Both the position numbers and the translations under genes were made by a program. From the NCBI GenBank assembly GCA_947629255.1, contig CANRDF010000009.1, positions 1-38,794 of the forward strand: a DNA stretch of 38,794 nucleotides, given 5' to 3'. The notes beneath the pieces are model-generated. The model saw only the letters and a program-made list of their open reading frames with translations, was not told where the DNA came from and ran no database searches. Below, one piece after another: positions 17,284 to 26,142 of this stretch (within the stretch, counting starts at the first letter, position 1; each line of letters begins with the position of its first letter). The stretch comes from an uncultured Bacilli bacterium (GTDB lineage Bacteria > Bacillota_I > Bacilli_A > RF39 > UBA660).

Positions 17284-18423
17284 ATGAAGAAATATATCAC
17301 AATTCCTAAAGATGTTTCAATTAAAGTTCAAAGTGAAGTCACTGAAGTACTCTCACCATCTTATGTCTATTTACCTATCGAGCCAAGTGCTCATATGCTA
17401 GTTCAAAAAAAGAATGTATATAAAAATGATGCAATTTATGAATGTAATGGAAAAACTTTTTATAGTCCAGTCAGTGGAAATATTACACGGATTGTGAAAA
17501 AACAAAATGGCTATGGCAAAGAATCTTTGTTTTTACAAATCAAAAATAATTTTAAAGAAAATGACCATTATGTAGGAGTCGACCATACAACGATCGTATT
17601 TTCAAACTCTCTTAAAAAGAAAATCTTAGAATATCAAAAAGATACATGGGGTCTTTTGAAAGGCAAAAAGAAAATTTTATTATGTGGAATGGAAGATGAA
17701 CCTTATGTTGCAAATACAGCATTTTTATTAAAATATCATGCAAGAGAAATCCTTCTGTTATTAGATGCTCTTGCGAGTACTTACAAAATAGAAAGCATCG
17801 AAATTCTTGTGAAAGAAACAGACCGTGATAGTATAGAAGCTATTGAAACCATTTTAAATACGTATCCCAATATGAGTTTAATGCTTCTTCCAGATTACTA
17901 TTTATTAGGAAATGAATTATTTTTAAAAGAATATCTTCACTTAGAAGAGGATACCTTTATTTTAAAAGCAGATAAAATTTTTGATGCCTATTATGACTTG
18001 ATTAAAATGCGAAGAAAAGAATTTCTTTATATTACGATGACTGGAAATGCAATTGAAGACCCCAAAGTTATGAAAGTCAAAGTAGGGACACCCCTTAAAG
18101 ATTTGCTAGAATATTTTTCTTTTCGGGAAGACGAATACGAAATTCATATTAATGGACTTTTAATGGGAAAAAAGGTAGATCAAGAACTGATTTTAGAAGA
18201 CGACATTCGTGCAATCTATTTTATGAAAAAAAATAGTTTAAAAGAACAAGAATGTATTCATTGTGGAAAATGTAATGAAGTATGTCCTTTTGGATGCGAG
18301 CCTTATAAAAGTTTACAGACGAATGGTTTGTTTCAAAATCCAAAATGCATTTCTTGTGGTTTATGTAGTTTTGTTTGTCCAAGGCATATACGCTTGCAAA
18401 AATATTTAGAAAGAGGTGACTAG
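17284..18423 (+). CDS. Divergent RnfC-like iron-sulfur protein
   Basis: A 379-residue relative of RnfC, the soluble NADH-binding subunit of the Rnf ferredoxin:NAD oxidoreductase. The N-terminal barrel (about 1-85) has PVSGNITRIV. The middle block LLCGMEDEPYVANTAFL matches the RnfC NGxECEPYxTAD block. The SLBB part (about 260-310) reads KVKVGTPLKDLLEYF, then INGLLMGK. Two [4Fe-4S] sets close the protein, CIHCGKCNEVCPFGC and CISCGLCSFVCP. What is missing is the glycine-rich FMN/NADH loop (GxGGAxFPT type): only ILEYQKDTWGLLKGKKK stands at that place. It is translated one base before the RnfD-like gene. No rnfA, rnfB, rnfE or rnfG is nearby. It therefore may carry electrons or act as a scaffold without oxidising NADH (inference). 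Confidence 0.78.
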   Translation: MKKYITIPKDVSIKVQSEVTEVLSPSYVYLPIEPSAHMLVQKKNVYKNDAIYECNGKTFYSPVSGNITRIVKKQNGYGKESLFLQIKNNFKENDHYVGVDHTTIVFSNSLKKKILEYQKDTWGLLKGKKKILLCGMEDEPYVANTAFLLKYHAREILLLLDALASTYKIESIEILVKETDRDSIEAIETILNTYPNMSLMLLPDYYLLGNELFLKEYLHLEEDTFILKADKIFDAYYDLIKMRRKEFLYITMTGNAIEDPKVMKVKVGTPLKDLLEYFSFREDEYEIHINGLLMGKKVDQELILEDDIRAIYFMKKNSLKEQECIHCGKCNEVCPFGCEPYKSLQTNGLFQNPKCISCGLCSFVCPRHIRLQKYLERGD

Positions 18424-19308
18424 ATGATCCAGAAAGAAAATCAAAAATATGAAAGAGGAACACTCATTTTTCTCATTCTTTGTTTTTGCTATGGTTTCTA
18501 TCGTCATGGCCTTTATTTCTATTTTCAAGGGCAAATGAGTATAAAAGATGTTTTCATGCCTGTTGTACCAGTTCTAATTGGAGTGTTAGAGTCTCTTCTA
18601 TTTACCAAAATAAAAAAAGAAAAGCTGAGTTGGAATACACTTTCCATTGGCATTCTTCTTGGCATTTTAGTTCCCCCTAGTTTTCCTCTTCTTTATTTTA
18701 TGATCATATCACTTTCTTATTTTGTTTTCATTTTCTTGTTTCAAAAATTTTTTTCTAGAGTGCATTTCTTAAATTTATATAAATGTCTGATCCTTCTTCT
18801 TACAATCGTACTTCCTGTAAGTTACCAAAATATCGTTGAACAAAACGGGTCTTATGTGTATGGAACCCTAGATATCTTATTTGGAAAAGGAACAGGCGGA
18901 TATGGAACCACAAATATTGTGTTACTCATTTTATTTTATTTCTTTCTAACAAGTTCCTTCTATTATAAGAAAGAATTACCGATCTATGCACTTGCGACGT
19001 ATGCTATATGTTTCTTTCTTCATTATTTTTTAGTCCCATCTGAATTTATACTTTCACAAGTGTTAAATTCTTCTGTCTTCTTTTCCTTTATTTTGTTTTT
19101 ACCAACGAACGAGACATCTCCTGTATCTAAAAAAGGGAAGATTCTTTATGGAGTACTAGTCGGGCTTTTCTCTTATCTTTTCATTCATGTATGTAAAATT
19201 GTGGAAGGAGCCTACATTTCTCTTGCTATCATGAATCTTCTTTATAGTTTTTGGTATCTTCTATATAAAGTTCGACAAAATTCGACGAAACTTTCTGTTT
19301 ACAAATAA
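18424..19308 (+). CDS. RnfD/NqrB-like integral membrane protein
   Basis: A 294-residue membrane protein with about eight to ten hydrophobic segments. The block YGTLDILFGKGTGGYGTTNIVLLIL matches in type the RnfD/NqrB region around the second half of the fold, and LFLPTNETSPVSKKGKILYG with the following VGLFSYLF and EGAYISLAIMNLLYSF matches the conserved end (TDPVTxPxTxxGKxIYG, then EGxxYAILxxN). The SGAT motif whose Thr carries covalent FMN in RnfD/NqrB is not visible. The gene directly follows the RnfC-like gene (adjacent stop and start), so the two surely form one complex. It ends the unit; an imperfect hairpin follows. Confidence 0.7.
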   Translation: MIQKENQKYERGTLIFLILCFCYGFYRHGLYFYFQGQMSIKDVFMPVVPVLIGVLESLLFTKIKKEKLSWNTLSIGILLGILVPPSFPLLYFMIISLSYFVFIFLFQKFFSRVHFLNLYKCLILLLTIVLPVSYQNIVEQNGSYVYGTLDILFGKGTGGYGTTNIVLLILFYFFLTSSFYYKKELPIYALATYAICFFLHYFLVPSEFILSQVLNSSVFFSFILFLPTNETSPVSKKGKILYGVLVGLFSYLFIHVCKIVEGAYISLAIMNLLYSFWYLLYKVRQNSTKLSVYK

Positions 19309-19313
19309 AAATA

Positions 19314-19337
19314 AGGCGAGTATGATAATACTTGCTT
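19314..19337 (+). other. Stem-loop between the RnfD-like gene and the surface protein
   Basis: A 10-bp stem with two G-U pairs and a GATA loop (AGGCGAGTAT / ATACTTGCTT). An A run, not a T run, follows on the plus strand, so it is not a normal plus-strand terminator. On the minus strand it would be followed by U-rich sequence, but no minus-strand gene ends here. Confidence 0.4.
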
Positions 19338-19346
19338 AAAAGACAA

Positions 19347-19361
19347 CTCCTTTAGAAGGAG
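19347..19361 (+). promoter_or_regulatory. Hairpin that hides the ribosome site of the surface-protein gene
   Basis: CTCCTT-TAG-AAGGAG is a perfect 6-bp inverted repeat whose right arm is the Shine-Dalgarno sequence, 4 nt before the ATG at 19366. Folded, it would hide the ribosome site. Confidence 0.55.
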
Positions 19362-19365
19362 ATTT

Positions 19366-21420
19366 ATGAAAAAATTAATGTGGGTGTTCCTATTTATTCT
19401 CTTTTTAGGAATTCCTAAAATGGCTCATGCAGAGCTATTAATAGAAAGAGATCGAACTGTATACTACTATTACGATGAACAAAATACGCGAAGAGAAATT
19501 CCTTTATTTCATAATTATGAGACAAATATGCCTGTTTTTATGATTAATTTTAAGGGAGACCCTGAAGAGTATTTAATGAAAGAAATGGATATTTCAGAAG
19601 TTCCTTTTAATGAGGAAGAAATTCAATATATGAAAGATGTCATCGCGATTATTATGGATGGAAGAAGTTATCCGGAAGCTGATTTAAATTCCTTACTTGG
19701 AATTCAAGTTTTATTATGGGAATTATGGAGTGAGAAAATGAATGATCCAATTCGCTATTCCTTCATGGTTTCTTATGCTTTAGTAGATTATAAAGCTAGA
19801 GTGAAAGAGTTACAAAATAGTTACTTTGAACCAATTCATTATTCTTATCAAGGAAAAGTGAATGAAAAAATGCAAACATCATTTGTTCCAAATTTTCTAG
19901 AAGAATATACTTTAAAACCCGTGGGAGATGCTCCAATGATTGAAAAAGATAGGAATACATTCTGGTTTACAGCAGAAAAGCCTGGGGATTATGAGTATTT
20001 AGTGGATTCATCTTATTTTGAAGAACAAGTTCATTTTTATAAACAAGATGACATGCTTTTCATAGAATTATCGAAACCAAAAGAAAAACCTATTTATCTA
20101 GATTATCATATAGAGGATGAAAAAAAGTCTTTCAATGTTCATATTCTTCCAAGTGATGGAGTCACAAGTACTATGATGACATCTTATGAAGAAGGAAAAA
20201 CCGTTTCTATTTCCTATGATTTAGATGAAGAATATGAAATAACAGAAATCCAAGCATATACAGCCAGTGGGAAGTCTCTTGATATTCAAAATAATACGTT
20301 TGTTATGCCAAAGGAAAATGTTGTGATTCAAATTGAAACAAGAAAAATACCATCCTACAATGTCTTCGTGGCTAATCAAAACGGAATTAATTTTGAAGTA
20401 GAAAAATATGCAAAAGCAAATGATAAGGTAGGAATTCATTATACGTTGGAAGAACATTATCATTTGAAAAATTTAAAGGTTACAACAATGAGTGGAAAAG
20501 AGGTCCCTTTGGAAAATAATACCTTTATGATGCCTTCTGAAAATGTAATCATCTCTTATGATTTGGAAAAAGAAGAAGCACCAAAATATTATGAAGTCTA
20601 TGCTCAAAATGAAAAAGGAAGTACACTTGTCTTAAAGAAAAATACTTACTTGGAAGGAGAAACTGTTTTATTCACCTATACGATAGATTCGGGATACCAG
20701 TTAGATGAAATAACAGCCATGACAGCGGATGGAAAAATACTTCCAATCAAGTCTAATTCCTTCATCATGCCAAATGCAAATGTGATATTAAATGTAAAAA
20801 CATCACGAATTCCTGAAGTTCCTACTTATTCCGTTTTTATTCCTCAGAAAAAAGGAATTACTTTTCAAGAAGTTGGAACTTATAAAAAGGGAGAAAAAGT
20901 ATCTTTAAAATATGAGGTAGAAGACTCTTATCGATTAACAAGTTTAAAAGCTTATACAGTAAATGGAGAAGAAATCATGATAGAAAACAATACCTTTACT
21001 ATGCCTAATGATTCAGTTTTGGTTCTTTATGAGTTAGAAAGGATTCCTTCGTTCCGCATTTTCTTGATTCCAAATGAACATGTGGAAGCTTCTGTTTCTA
21101 AAAATAGTTATAAAAAAGGAGAAAATGTGACTTTGTCTTATGAAGTAGATAGTGACTTTCTTCTTGATTCCATCCATGTATATACGATAAGTGGAGTAGA
21201 AATTCCTTTAAACAATTTAACATTCTCTATGCCAAGTGATGATGTTGTCGTGGAATTTATCACGAAAGAAAAAATACCTGCTGTGGAAACTTTAGAAGAA
21301 CAACCTCAAAAAGAAGAAATTAAAACTTATTCTATTCCAAATACCAAGAAGAATTCCCTTTTTCCAGTTTTTGTTTTAAGTCTACTTATTGCGTTCCTCC
21401 TTCTTAAGATTTATGCTTAA
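19366..21420 (+). CDS. Surface protein with degenerate thioester-type domain and five InlB-type repeats
   Basis: A 684-residue secreted, membrane-anchored protein. The signal peptide ends at MAHA-E (about 22). Residues about 25-240 resemble the thioester (TQXA) adhesin domain: the helix EEEIQYMKDVIAIIMDGRSY is followed by GIQVLLWELW, matching the Gln-containing (T/A)QxxIWE block. The strand that normally holds the thioester Cys (FCID type) reads VFMINF, so no thioester can form. Five repeats of about 76-79 residues (about 255-635) each end in a variant of NNTFxMPxxNVxI, as in divergent InlB B-repeats. A C-terminal transmembrane helix (about 662-683) anchors it with almost no cytoplasmic tail. 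No LPxTG is present. SD is AAGGAG inside a hairpin. Function in attachment is inference. Confidence 0.85.
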   Translation: MKKLMWVFLFILFLGIPKMAHAELLIERDRTVYYYYDEQNTRREIPLFHNYETNMPVFMINFKGDPEEYLMKEMDISEVPFNEEEIQYMKDVIAIIMDGRSYPEADLNSLLGIQVLLWELWSEKMNDPIRYSFMVSYALVDYKARVKELQNSYFEPIHYSYQGKVNEKMQTSFVPNFLEEYTLKPVGDAPMIEKDRNTFWFTAEKPGDYEYLVDSSYFEEQVHFYKQDDMLFIELSKPKEKPIYLDYHIEDEKKSFNVHILPSDGVTSTMMTSYEEGKTVSISYDLDEEYEITEIQAYTASGKSLDIQNNTFVMPKENVVIQIETRKIPSYNVFVANQNGINFEVEKYAKANDKVGIHYTLEEHYHLKNLKVTTMSGKEVPLENNTFMMPSENVIISYDLEKEEAPKYYEVYAQNEKGSTLVLKKNTYLEGETVLFTYTIDSGYQLDEITAMTADGKILPIKSNSFIMPNANVILNVKTSRIPEVPTYSVFIPQKKGITFQEVGTYKKGEKVSLKYEVEDSYRLTSLKAYTVNGEEIMIENNTFTMPNDSVLVLYELERIPSFRIFLIPNEHVEASVSKNSYKKGENVTLSYEVDSDFLLDSIHVYTISGVEIPLNNLTFSMPSDDVVVEFITKEKIPAVETLEEQPQKEEIKTYSIPNTKKNSLFPVFVLSLLIAFLLLKIYA
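20130..21265 (+). repeat. Five tandem InlB-type protein repeats
   Basis: The conserved NxxFxMP box recurs at about 20288, 20516, 20753, 20990 and 21215, giving a period of about 225-237 nt. DNA identity between units is low, so the repeats are old and unlikely to recombine readily. Confidence 0.8.
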
Positions 21421-21430
21421 GGAGGAAGAA

Positions 21431-22291
21431 ATGGCATTTGTAAAACTAATGAATGACAAGCTCTTTATGACTTTTTTTGGTGATCCTGAAAACATCTTTG
21501 CCATAGAATATTTTTTGGAGTGTTACCGAAATTTAAGAAAAGGTTCTTTAAAAGGAAAAATTCATCTTGCTTTTGAGAAAACTTTACAAAGAAAAAACAT
21601 CAAATCGAAAACCAATCGATGTGATATTGTGATTGTCGAAAAAGATATGGTCACAAATATAGAAGCTTATACTCAATTTGGTAAAAATGAAATGTATAAG
21701 AGTGGAGTTTATGTTTGTAATTTAGGAGATTTCTTTTTATCTAAAATGAAAAAATATAAAACCATCAAGAAAATCGTTCAAATCAATATTGTTGAAAAGT
21801 TAAGTGATGCAATATTGGAGAAGCAATGTGAAAGTGCTCTGACTGTATTTCCTCTTACGGAAATGTTGGAAATTGTTATCATTAGACTTGACATGCTAGA
21901 TAAAGTAGATTATAATCATGGTGAAAGAACAAAAGATTATGTGACATTCCTGAAGTATTTAAAAGCAGAGAATGAAGAAGAACGTATCTCTTTTGAGAAG
22001 AAAGGTAGGATCTATAAAAAAATGAATGAAAAAATTTTAAACATTATTAGGGATGGATTAAATCCCAATGATTTTGATCATGATGCATGGTGTGAAGAGC
22101 TTGCTTATCGAAATGGTGAGAGAAAAGGTGAAAAACGTGGGATTACCATTGGTGAAGAACGTGGAATTACAAAAGGCGAAGATAGTTTAATCCAAAAAAT
22201 GATATCCAAAGGAAAAACTGATGAAGACATTGCAAATACCACGGAAATTGATATTGCAAGAATTCGCAAACTTCGTGAATCCATGATTTAA
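21431..22291 (+). CDS. PD-(D/E)XK nuclease family (Rpn-type) protein, copy 1
   Basis: A 286-residue member of the PDDEXK_2 / Rpn (recombination-promoting nuclease, also called transposase-like) family. The N-terminal nuclease part has FFGDPENIFAIEYFLE, then the core NRCDIVIVEKDMVTNIEAYTQF: the Asp and Glu of the motif are present, but ExQ/K is replaced by E-A-Y. The C-terminus has GE(R/K)xG-type repeats (about 228-250) and then LIQKMISKGKTDEDIANTTEIDIARI, a segment typical of the family tail. The start is the ATG at 21431 after GGAGGAAGAA; an upstream ATG at 21389 lies inside the preceding gene. It begins 10 nt after the surface protein, so it is probably co-transcribed. A paralogue lies at 35890-36762. 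Rpn proteins are linked to DNA cleavage, recombination and phage defence. Confidence 0.87.
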   Translation: MAFVKLMNDKLFMTFFGDPENIFAIEYFLECYRNLRKGSLKGKIHLAFEKTLQRKNIKSKTNRCDIVIVEKDMVTNIEAYTQFGKNEMYKSGVYVCNLGDFFLSKMKKYKTIKKIVQINIVEKLSDAILEKQCESALTVFPLTEMLEIVIIRLDMLDKVDYNHGERTKDYVTFLKYLKAENEEERISFEKKGRIYKKMNEKILNIIRDGLNPNDFDHDAWCEELAYRNGERKGEKRGITIGEERGITKGEDSLIQKMISKGKTDEDIANTTEIDIARIRKLRESMI

Positions 22292-22318
22292 AGAGAAAGA
22301 CTAATTCTTTCTTTTTTT
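22292..22318 (+). terminator. Terminator after Rpn-type copy 1
   Basis: AGAAAGA-CTAAT-TCTTTCT stem-loop followed by a run of seven T. Confidence 0.8.
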
Positions 22319-22331
22319 AACCAAAAAGTGT

Positions 22332-22350
22332 AAAATTTGTGTCAAATTTT
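22332..22350. promoter_or_regulatory. Perfect inverted repeat upstream of dnaG
   Basis: AAAATTTG-TGT-CAAATTTT is an 8-bp perfect inverted repeat around a 3-nt centre, about 95 bp before the dnaG start. It may be an operator; the binding protein is unknown. Confidence 0.4.
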
Positions 22351-22383
22351 AGAAAAAATGTCGAAAATTCTCAATTTTTTTCA

Positions 22384-22426
22384 GAAAAAAAAAGGAAATT
22401 GGGGGTATACCCGGTATATATATAAT
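22384..22426 (+). promoter_or_regulatory. dnaG-rpoD promoter region with unusual block
   Basis: A run of nine A, then GGAAAT (22394-22399), 14 nt, and GTATATATATAAT with a perfect TATAAT at 22421-22426. The 14 nt contain the palindrome GGGTATACCC (22403-22412). A -35 such as TTGGGG (22399-22404) is weak. The same poly-A/GGAAAT/N14/GTATATATA layout stands before the Rpn-type gene at 35890. Confidence 0.6.
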
Positions 22427-22445
22427 TAGGGAGGTAATTTTTAAT

Positions 22446-24209
22446 ATGGCTAGACTTTCACCAGAAATTATGGATGAAATTCGTCAAAAAGCAGATATCG
22501 TTGAAATCGTAAAAGAGTATGTGAATCTAGAACCACATGGGAAAAATTATTTTGGAATTTGTCCTTTTCATGATGACCATACACCAAGCATGTCGGTTTC
22601 GAAAGAACGACAAATGTTTAATTGCTTTACTTGTCATACCGCGGGAAATGTATTTAAGTTTGTCAGTGAAATTGAAAATATCTCCTATTTAGAAGCAGTG
22701 ATTAAAGTTGGTGAAAAAGTAGGAGTTCATGCAAATATTGATTCTTCACAGTATAAAGTACAAGAAAAACATGAGAAAGAATTTTCTATCATGCGTCTCG
22801 CTCAAAACTTCTTTGTGAATTACTTGAATACGGAGAAGGGCGAGAAAGCAAGAGATTATTTAAGTCAAAGAGGACTCAATGAAGAAATGCGTAAAACTTT
22901 TGATATAGGCCTTTCTGGAACAAAGAATTCCTTACATGATTTTTTCCAAAAGAAAAAAGTGAGTGATTCAGCGTTATTTTCTCTTGGACTTGTAAATGAA
23001 TATGGGTTAGAATATAAAGATGTCTTTATAAACCGAATCATTTTTCCAATCCATGATGCTGAAGGAAATACCGTTGGATTTACAGGTCGTGTCTATGAAG
23101 GCGAGAATGGACCAAAATACTTAAATAGTAAAGAAACCGAAATATTTACCAAAGGAAAAATTCTCTTTAATTACCATCGAGCAAAAGAAACCGCGAGAAG
23201 AGCTAAGAAATTAATCTTGGTAGAAGGAAATATGGATGCGATTCGAATGTATGCAAGTGGAATCGAAAACACCGTGGCTTTAATGGGAACTGCTTTAACA
23301 AGTGACCAAGTGAGTTTAATAAAACGTCTTCGAGTTCCAGTGGTTTTGATGTTCGATAATGATAATGCGGGAGAGATGGCTACAATGACAAATGGAACCA
23401 TTTTAGAAAATGCTGGGGTAGATTTAGAAGTGGTTCGATTAAGTGGCGAGAAAGATCCTGATGAATACATTTTAAAAAATGGAGTCGAGGCGATGCAAGA
23501 AAATATTCGTCATGCGATATCCTTCTTGGATTTCAAACTCCTTCATTTAAAACAGAATAAGAATTTAAAAGATACCAAAGAATTATCAGAATATGTGATG
23601 AATGTTTTAGAGAGTCTCAAAGGATCTGATGCGATCACAATCGATATTACTTTAAATAAACTTGCAAATGAATATCAGTTATCTTATGATGTTTTAAAAA
23701 GTGAGTTAGAGAAAAAAATCGAAGTTCGTGCACCCGTTGAACCTGTCGTCGTTGTGAGTGAAAAACGAAAGAGTCGATATGACATCAGTGCCAATCATAT
23801 TCTCTATTATATGATGAATGATCCAAAATATATCAAAATGTATAAAAACAAATTAGGATTCTTTAAAGAAGAAACGTATCGTGGGATTGCAAATGAAATT
23901 GAGTATTATTATGAAAAAAATAAAACCATCGAACTTGCGGATTTCTTAAATTATGCGGAAGTTTCTCCTTTAAAAGATGAAATTTATAAAGTGGTTAGTA
24001 GTATAAAAGAAGAGGATTTGTTAGAAACTAGTATGGAAGACTATATGAATAACATTAAAGAAGATGCATGGCAAGAAAAAATCAAGATGTTAAAACAGCA
24101 AATGAAAGATACCATTGACATGCAAGAAAAAGAAAGGATTGCAATCGAACTTACAGAGTTTATGAAAAAAATACAAGAAATTAGAAAAGAAAGAAGTGTA
24201 AAAAAATGA
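22446..24209 (+). CDS. dnaG: DNA primase
   Basis: A 587-residue DnaG that makes RNA primers at the replication fork. The CHC2 zinc finger lies at about 39-65 ([14 protein letters not shown], then [15 protein letters not shown]). The RNA-polymerase core has YLNSKET and the Toprim part has [17 protein letters not shown] and [12 protein letters not shown] with the conserved acidic residues. A C-terminal helicase-binding region follows (about 440-587). SD is TAGGGAGG before TTTTTAAT. Its TGA stop overlaps the rpoD ATG (ATGA), the classic dnaG-rpoD pair of Bacillota. The TGA stop shows that UGA is not a Trp codon here. Confidence 0.97.
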   Translation: MARLSPEIMDEIRQKADIVEIVKEYVNLEPHGKNYFGICPFHDDHTPSMSVSKERQMFNCFTCHTAGNVFKFVSEIENISYLEAVIKVGEKVGVHANIDSSQYKVQEKHEKEFSIMRLAQNFFVNYLNTEKGEKARDYLSQRGLNEEMRKTFDIGLSGTKNSLHDFFQKKKVSDSALFSLGLVNEYGLEYKDVFINRIIFPIHDAEGNTVGFTGRVYEGENGPKYLNSKETEIFTKGKILFNYHRAKETARRAKKLILVEGNMDAIRMYASGIENTVALMGTALTSDQVSLIKRLRVPVVLMFDNDNAGEMATMTNGTILENAGVDLEVVRLSGEKDPDEYILKNGVEAMQENIRHAISFLDFKLLHLKQNKNLKDTKELSEYVMNVLESLKGSDAITIDITLNKLANEYQLSYDVLKSELEKKIEVRAPVEPVVVVSEKRKSRYDISANHILYYMMNDPKYIKMYKNKLGFFKEETYRGIANEIEYYYEKNKTIELADFLNYAEVSPLKDEIYKVVSSIKEEDLLETSMEDYMNNIKEDAWQEKIKMLKQQMKDTIDMQEKERIAIELTEFMKKIQEIRKERSVKK

Positions 24210-25504
24210 CAAAATTTGAAATGAAAAAAAATGAATTAATTGAAAAAGGAAAAACAGAAGGTTACTTACTCATCAGTGAAGTGATTGAAGTAGCCAAAGA
24301 ATGCCGTGTCAAAAAAGATGACATTGTAAAATTTGAAGAAGATATCAAAGAGGAAGGAATTGAGTTATTAGAAACCGCACCTGTAGAAAAGAAAAGCACC
24401 ATCGCCAAAGTAAAAGAAATTAAATCTTTTGAAGAACGAAAAGCAGAACTGATTGAAATGGGTAAAAAGAATGGACGCATTACTTACGAAGAACTTGCAG
24501 ATGCCTTAAAAGGACTTGAAGTGGATAATGATTCTTTAGATGACTTGTACAACGCCTTAATGGAAAACAACATTGATGTAGTAGGAGAAGAAGATGAATC
24601 TGCAGATGGGGTACCAAAAGATTTAAAAGATGAACCGATTATCTTAGATGATGCGGAGATTACCAAAGACATTAACATTAATGATCCAGTAAGAATGTAC
24701 TTAAAAGAAATCGGACGTATTTCTTTGTTAAATGCCGAGGAAGAAATGGAACTTTCCATTCGTGTCGCTGAGGGAGACGAACTTGCGAAAAATAAACTTG
24801 CCGAATCTAACTTACGTTTAGTGGTTTCCATCGCAAAACGTTATGTAGGAAGAGGACTCTTATTCTTAGACCTCATTCAAGAAGGTAATATTGGCCTTAT
24901 GAAAGCCGTTGATAAATTTGACTATGATAAAGGGTATAAATTCTCTACTTATGCTACATGGTGGATTCGTCAAGCTATTACTCGTGCCTTAGCTGATCAA
25001 GCAAGAACGATTCGTGTTCCAGTTCATATGGTAGAAACCATTAATAAAATGGCGAGAATTCAAAGACAATTAACCCTAGAACTAAACCGTGAACCAAGTG
25101 AAGAAGAAATTGCAAAGAAGATGGGTATCTCTGTAGATAAAGTTCGTGATGTCATTAAAATTAGTCAAGACCCAGTGTCTCTAGAAACACCAATTGGCGA
25201 AGAAGATGATTCACATTTAGGCGATTTTGTGAAAGATATTAATACCATGACTCCAGAAGAATATGCAACGAATGAAATCTTAAAAGAAGAAATTAAATCT
25301 GTTCTAGAAACTTTACAAGAAAGAGAGCAAGAAGTACTAGAGCTTCGTTTCGGACTCATTGATGGAACAAGTCATACCTTAGAAGAAGTAGGAAAACGAT
25401 TCAATGTTACAAGAGAACGTATTCGTCAGATTGAGGCCAAAGCTCTTCGTAAACTTCGTCATCCATCAAGAGCTAAAAAATTAAAGGATTTCTTAAACGA
25501 TTAA
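24206..25504 (+). CDS. rpoD: RNA polymerase primary sigma factor with two region-1.1-like domains
   Basis: A 432-residue primary sigma factor (SigA/RpoD). Region 1.2-2 has [16 protein letters not shown], then [36 protein letters not shown] and [16 protein letters not shown]. Region 3 follows, and region 4.2 ends with [20 protein letters not shown]. The N-terminus is unusual: [20 protein letters not shown] (about 4-23) and [20 protein letters not shown] (about 75-94) start two similar segments of about 50 residues, each resembling the region 1.1 fold, joined by a Lys/Glu linker. Most primary sigmas have one. The gene overlaps dnaG by 4 nt, and its TAA overlaps the trmK ATG by one base. Confidence 0.96.
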   Translation: MTKFEMKKNELIEKGKTEGYLLISEVIEVAKECRVKKDDIVKFEEDIKEEGIELLETAPVEKKSTIAKVKEIKSFEERKAELIEMGKKNGRITYEELADALKGLEVDNDSLDDLYNALMENNIDVVGEEDESADGVPKDLKDEPIILDDAEITKDININDPVRMYLKEIGRISLLNAEEEMELSIRVAEGDELAKNKLAESNLRLVVSIAKRYVGRGLLFLDLIQEGNIGLMKAVDKFDYDKGYKFSTYATWWIRQAITRALADQARTIRVPVHMVETINKMARIQRQLTLELNREPSEEEIAKKMGISVDKVRDVIKISQDPVSLETPIGEEDDSHLGDFVKDINTMTPEEYATNEILKEEIKSVLETLQEREQEVLELRFGLIDGTSHTLEEVGKRFNVTRERIRQIEAKALRKLRHPSRAKKLKDFLND

Positions 25505-26133
25505 TGAAAAAGAAAAGATTACAAACAATTTTAAGTTTTCTTTCTCCTGAGGATAAACTGATTGACGTCGGAACAGACCATGCCTATATTCCTATTGAAG
25601 CAGCGAAGATGGGAATTACAAAAATTCTTGCAACAGATATTCATGAGCATGCTTTAGAGAGTGCCAAAGAAAACATTTCAAAAAGTCATTATCCTTTTAT
25701 TGAAACCAAACTTTGTGATGGCTTAGAAGGTATCGATACCAAAGATTATAATACTTTAGTTTTGGCCGGTATGGGAACTTCGACCATTCAGCATATCTTA
25801 AAAAAAGAAAAGTTAGAATCCATTCAAAAAATAATTCTTCAATCAAATCATGACTTAGAAAATTTAAGAAGATTTATGAATGAACTTGGCTATACTTTAA
25901 AAGACGAGGTTGCGGTTGAAGAAGGGGGACACTTCTACTTGTGTATGTGTTATGTGAGTGGGTGTGAAGTGTTAACAAAAAAAGAAATTCTCTTTGGAAA
26001 AAAACAAAAAAAGAATGCCTTTTACTATCAGTATTTAATAAAGAAATATGAATCGATGATGGAAAGTGTTCCAAAAGAAAAACAAAAACTTTTGAAATAT
26101 TACATAGAAACATTAAAAACATACATTTTATAA
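25504..26133 (+). CDS. trmK: tRNA (adenine(22)-N(1))-methyltransferase
   Basis: A 209-residue TrmK, which methylates N1 of A22 in tRNA. The SAM-binding motif is KLIDVGTDHAYIPIEAAKMG (about 19-38), followed by ILATDIHEHALESAKENI and the family motif LVLAGMGTSTIQHIL. IILQSNHDLENLRRFM gives the remaining conserved block, and the C-terminal part is a short coiled coil as in the Bacillus enzyme (YqfN/TrmK). It follows rpoD with a TAATG overlap, the same neighbourhood as in Bacillus. A strong terminator comes 22 nt after the stop. Confidence 0.93.
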   Translation: MKKKRLQTILSFLSPEDKLIDVGTDHAYIPIEAAKMGITKILATDIHEHALESAKENISKSHYPFIETKLCDGLEGIDTKDYNTLVLAGMGTSTIQHILKKEKLESIQKIILQSNHDLENLRRFMNELGYTLKDEVAVEEGGHFYLCMCYVSGCEVLTKKEILFGKKQKKNAFYYQYLIKKYESMMESVPKEKQKLLKYYIETLKTYIL

Positions 26134-26142
26134 ATGAAACCT

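Noticed and set aside
19314-19337. Transcription terminator after the RnfD-like gene
   Set aside because: The stem is followed by A on the plus strand. A U-rich tail exists only on the minus strand, where no gene ends.
21431-22291. Insertion sequence, since this protein family is often labelled transposase
   Set aside because: No terminal inverted repeats or target duplications flank either copy, and each sits in a normal transcription unit with its own start and terminator.
22394-22426. SigH-type promoter from the AGGAAAT box before dnaG
   Set aside because: The -35-like AGGAAAT fits, but no GAAT -10 stands at the required distance, while a perfect TATAAT is present.
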